Source: Candidula unifasciata (taxonomy: Eukaryota; Mollusca; Gastropoda; Stylommatophora; Geomitridae). From it: a stretch of DNA of 64,000 nucleotides. Below the pieces are notes generated by a model. That model did not search any database. It was not told where the DNA came from and was given only the letters and a program-made list of their open reading frames with translations. Positions within the stretch are counted from its first letter, which is position 1. Every line of letters starts with the position of its first letter. A program made the translations under genes and the position numbers. The DNA is taken from assembly GCA_905116865.2 (NCBI GenBank), contig CAJHNH020006013.1:1-64000 (forward strand), in the 5' to 3' direction. Of this stretch, positions 14,401 to 20,400 are shown in pieces.

Positions 14401-17400
14401 TTGACAGCTGCAGCCAGAGTCCTGCAAACAAGAACAAGAACAAACCCACTGCCTCCCTAACAAGCAAGTCATAGCAAGCAAGTCAACTAATTGGGAGTTT
14501 TCTTCCAAGTCTGAGAGCAACTGCCTGAGAGGCAGTGAGCCAAAAGTTTGCATACAGATAAGTCAGGTCTGTAAAACAGATGTGCAAGCAACACTTAGGT
14601 TCTGGGAAAAGTCTAAAGCCCAGAGGTGGATGAACAACCAGAACTTTCTGCCAGAGTTTACAGTCCGTGAACACCAAGAAGAAGAAGTAAACAGAGCTGC
14701 CCTCCCCCGCCGAGAAATTAGGTCTGTTTGCCCAAGCAGTCATTGTATAGTGTACAAGTTTGGAATTAAAAATACACACACACACTTCAAGCTTTACCAG
14801 TAATCAAACACATGAGTTGCCGGAGTAATAAAAAGAGATATAATCAAGAAATCAGAAGAAGAATAGGACTGAAACCAGCAATACAGTTAATTAAAAAGAG
14901 CAATAGATAAAATGGTTTGGCCATCTAAGCGAGAATGCTTAGTACCCTCTGAGAGAAAAATAGTGAACATAAAGCAAGGGCAAGACCACGCAAAACATGA
15001 AATGAGAGCATAAGGAGCACCTTAAAGAAATGATCAGCTAATATAATGTATTAAAAAGAGCACACAGAAGTTCCTTACAACTCTCCCCGACACATTGATA
15101 AGGAAAGAGAAGAATCAGAATAAGAAGTTTATTCAGTCTCCAACTGAAAGTTAACAGTTGATATTTGTTTACTTTAGGTCAACCCTTCACCGTCTGCAAC
15201 TCTGATGGGAACCCCATCTCCTGGCACTCTTCTCACCGCCAATTCCCCCGGAAATCCCTCAGCTGCATGTGCCATCTCCAGGGTCATTTGTGACCGCACC
15301 ATCCCCTCAGTCTTCATTGGTGAGCTTGCACATGCAGTCTCCGGCCACGTCATTCCTCTCAGGTAAGTGGTTAGCTAAGTGTAATGGCAGTTGCATAACA
15401 GTAACACAATAAATATGTGGATGATATGCACAGTTGGGATGAAATGGATGTATGCAATGAATAGATGCATACTGACTGCACTGTGTTCCAAAGACATTGA
15501 GACAAAGGAGTTTGGAGATGATGAGCCGCATGTTGGAAATTGGTATTAAAGAGGGAATAGGTGTGCAGAAACCACCTGCGGGGCAAAGAACGAAGATTTG
15601 CAAATCAACTCCTACTGCTTACATTGGGTATGGAGACACTGAAATTGTCTGTTTCGTCAGAGATCAAAGCATGAGTGGCTCGGATATGCTAGGATGTCAA
15701 TATGGACAAGCAACAAGATGAATGTACCTGTGTCACGAAGACTTAACAGGTTAGAGATAAATTATTTAGAACCTGCTGAACATGCTGATAACACTGAGCG
15801 ATAAATACCCAGTGACACAAAATGCCTCCATTCGGATGAATAATCACCCTGGGACAGGTCCCAGAAACCCTGTTCAAAACATAGGTTGGGTTATATTAAG
15901 GCTCCCAGCAACAACTGAGGATGGGGCTTTAAAGTAATGAAAAATTGCAAATCCACATGGGGGAGATATATTCAGTACTGTAACTGATAACACACTTTAA
16001 CAAAACACTCAGTTTAAAAAAAAATATCAAATACCTGTATGGTAGGAGCTGCTTTGGAATAACCTAGTTAATAATATATTGTTTTTTCAGGAATGGTGGA
16101 TGCTGGATCCCCATTTCCAGGCACCAGTCTTGCTATGCCATCACCAGGAGGAGCTCGAGGAGGTTGGGTGGGGTCTCCATCGGTACAGGACCCGTCACCT
16201 GTCTCGCACCACACACAGCACTCTCCTGGCCACCCAGCCCTGCACTCACCCCAGACACACAGAGATGGGGAGCTTGGCAGGCTTGGAGGTAAGTGTTCTC
16301 TCAGATGTAATTATTATTGTTTGTCCTGAAAAGTTTATCTGAATAGTAAACAGCTCAGTGAAGGCATACAGGCTAGAGTACAGAAACATATAGTAGGTAA
16401 GGCTGAGTAAAGGCATGATTTACTAGTGACACACTTGTGATTTCCCCTTGCCTTTCAACAGTTTGTATATATAGTTGACTTCAGTAGCTTTCTAAACAGA
16501 CTTACCATGCATGACATGCTGCTGATGTGAATTCTATCATCAAAGGAAATCATACTTTTATTTTTTTATTTTTGCCTTATTTCTGAACTATGCTCTGTGA
16601 GCCCAATAAAATAGAACATGTCTGACTCCTCCAGCCACCAGAAGGCTGCTAAGTAAAAGACCAGATTCACAGAATTGGGGGCATCATGTATGTGATTGAA
16701 AGCTATATTTTATATAGGCAAGTCTGCACTTGACTTCTCAGGACATTTCCAGGTCTCCATTTTTTAATAACTGTCAGCTTGAAAACCCAGATAATTTTCA
16801 GAAAGCTATGTCATAAATCATTGCCCTGGTAAGTATAGAATGGCAAATAATTCATTCATTCATTGTCCTATTGTGCTATTATATTCAGTCTATTCCTCGA
16901 TTCTATCCTTTGTGATCAATCCAGTTTCATGGATGCAATCCAGTCCAGTGCTTTGATCTCTCCCATTAGTTTTCGTGTTAGGGTTTCTTTTGAGCGACCT
17001 TTCTTCCTCAGTCCCTTTATTTCCTTTTTGATGATTCTCTGCTCGTTTCTTCATAGGATGTATCCAATATAGCACCACCTTCTTTGTCTTCTAACTGTTG
17101 TTACCACTGTTGCCCAGCCATTTCTCTTATTTCTTTATCCCTCTTAAATTTATCCTTTTTTTTAAATAATACTTGTATGTTAATATTCATGACCAGGTTT
17201 GAACATGCCATCTCGAATTCTGCCCCAGCGTGCTTGGGCTGCAGCTATCCCCACAGTTTTATCTCACAAAGGTTTTGATACCTTGCTCACCCCAACTCCT
17301 GAACTTCAGCAGAGTCCATCACAGCAGACGCCAGCATCACCACTAGAAAGATTCTTTTCTTGTACCATCATGAAGAAGCACATTAGCAGATTAGTCAATT

Positions 17401-20400
17401 CTGAGCAGACGGTAAGGAGATTATCCGCTTCTTCTTCTTTTTCTCCTCCTCCTTCTTCTTTTGTCTTCTTTCATAGCGTCATCATCGTCTTTTTCTTCTT
17501 CTGCTTAATAACTATGAAATGAGGTACGAATGAATAACTGTATGCAAGGAATGGAGTGGAAGGGCAGAATGTTAGACAGGCCTGTGTGCCCAATTCCTAA
17601 CTCTTTGAAAATAATGTTTGTTTGTTTGTTCTTTTTCTTCTTCTTCTTCTTCTTCTTCTTCTTCTTCTCCTCCTCCTTCTTCTTCTGTGTTTGCTTTTAG
17701 ACGTGCCGTTAGCACATTGCGTTATAATTTAAGATAAGCTGCTATATCTGTGTATTTCAGTCTAACACATCCACTTTCAGCAAAATTGTAATGGCTTTCT
17801 ATGACTTACTTATAGGACAGAGAAGATGGTGATATATATATATATATATAAAGGACACATTCTGAGGAGAAACAAACAGAATCACCAGGCATTGGGATGA
17901 GAATAGAGGGATTCAGGAATTTATGTTCAAGAGAAATCCAATCCTAAGGTGAAAATTGATGAGAGAAGGCAGAGGTGCTGGACTATATTCTATCCACAAT
18001 ATCGAAGTGATTGCACAGAATAGAGTGGAATGAAGGAATAGTCTGCAAGCCCTATATGTTGTATATTGGCATCACAACAAGACAATGAAGTAACGATTAT
18101 GACATACTTGTTAAGGGCCATGGGGTAATTCCCCCCCCCCCCCTTTCAAAATGACCCCCAAATCCACATGATGACAAGATTACCCACTGATAGATCTTGT
18201 TGACTGTACAGGGAATATATAACTAAAAAAAAATCCTTGCGCCATCCTTTGTAACCTCAGTTAAAGTAAATATTGAGTATTTACATTTTTTTTTAAACAT
18301 GCACAATATTTCCTGGCTTAGATATTCACAGGCTGATTTTAGCCTAAATATTATATATTGAGCTTGTGAGAGCAGCAACTGAGAGCCATGTTATTGTAAT
18401 TGCTATACTCTAACCTGCTGACCCGAAGGCGTTAAGTTCGAATTTGGTTTCTGAGGCCTACATTTTTTTAGGATAAAGAATAAAGCCATTGGAAAAACAC
18501 ACAATAATTATTTTGAAACAAAACAGAAAGAAGCCAACCACTGTGGATATAAGTACTTGAGGTTCATGAAATTGTTAAACATATTTACTAGCCTCTTAGC
18601 CATAGAGCCACACAATGCTTATTATTCATCGTTCATAAAAATATGTATCCTTGATTACAATGTTTCAACATGACTTGTATACTTTTCTATATTCACTTTT
18701 ATATTTAGATCCAGCTAGTTCCCACTAATGAGCCAGGTGTTATCTGCTTCAAAGTGGAAAGTCTGCAGTTCAGGTTGTCATTAAACAGCATCACTTGCCA
18801 GTCCCTTCATATGAAGATCACACCTACTCCAGGTATGTCTAAGATTGCTCTTGTTGGCTGCTGTCTCTCTTCAAATGTTAGTGTTACATTAGGGAGGCAT
18901 TCTACAGAACTACCCACTTCCAAATGTGAGTCTCATTCATCTGTCTAGGCACAAATTAGATTACTACAACAAAGCCTAGGATGTTACACCACAACATCTA
19001 ATTTGAGAATGGAGGTAGAGGCAGTCACAGCAGCTTTCTGCTGACTTGAGGACCAGTTGTATGTGCATGCATATTGTGATTGACACAGACTCGGAAAGCA
19101 TGCTAATGATGGTGAGGAAAGGCATGCTGCATGCACAATGACAAGCATTGCTTCAGAGGTCTCTTGTAGTTAGCATCCTTTGGATCTTTTCTCTAGGCAA
19201 TGCAAGTTGAGAAATGGACATCATGGGCTCAGAATGAAGAGGAAGATGTACTGGAAAAGATTAAAGGAGTAGCAAAGCATTGTAGAGTCTTGTTCACATT
19301 TGTGAATTCAACTCCATATTTTTACTTTCCAGCTTAAAATAAAAGTTTAAATTTACAGCCAAAAAGGCCCCAAACAATTTATATTTTTAGGTGACCCAGA
19401 TTTTTAGAATACTGTATGTTAAAATATTGTGAGAACATAATGCACATATTCTGAGAAAAGCGAGCAGAGAATCACCAAATAGTCACTGAAATGGAAAACA
19501 GATGGACAGAGAAAATGAGGACATTCAAGAAAAACTCGAAAATGACAGTTGTTAAGTCAAGCCAATGATCCTGGACTGGATTCCATCCATGATATAGAAA
19601 GGATTCAAGGATAGGAAGAATGGGGGACTAGACTGTGAGGTTATAACGGCACCACAAGATAATAACAGTGACTATATATGTATATAACATACTGCATGAC
19701 ATAATTTATTGCACAGCATATTTCGCTGTATCTCATCAAGTTCATTACTAAAGAGTTTAAATCAACATATTTGTACCGAAACAGAAAACATTAACTCTTT
19801 TTAACTGACATAAACATATCCTCTTGTCTATTGTTACTCTGAACATCTCACCAACAGTAAAGTTAAAGTTCATATAAAGAGGATCAACTTCATTGCCCCG
19901 GGATTCTATCCCCTGTGGCTCAGCCTTTGACCGCAGAATGGCCAGCTACCTGATGAGAACATTGTACAAAGCATGAACTCCATAGCTCTGGCCACAGTCA
20001 CCAGGGATCTCCATAAAAGTTGTACTTATGAACCGAATGACATGGCTGTGAAATAAACGTTCAGTGTGAGGCAAACGGCTTGACATCTTCAATGCAGAGA
20101 ACCCCACTCACCTTGAAGTCTAATACTGATTGAGCTCTATGGTCAATGTTTTGTTTTAGCTCCACTTGGACTATTTTTACTCTGAATTACTGTTATCTTA
20201 TCACAGTTGATTTCATTGCACATTGGGCATTCTGATATATGCTCCATCCTCTGATACAGCAGCAGTCACTTCATAGTACCTCTACTGAATGTTCCCATGA
20301 AGAGATGGTTATATGTCCTGTCTCGACCTCAAAGCCAGCAAAGATATGCTACACCATGCTTTACTCCCATGTCGCACAGACGTGTGTGTGTCAGAGATTT

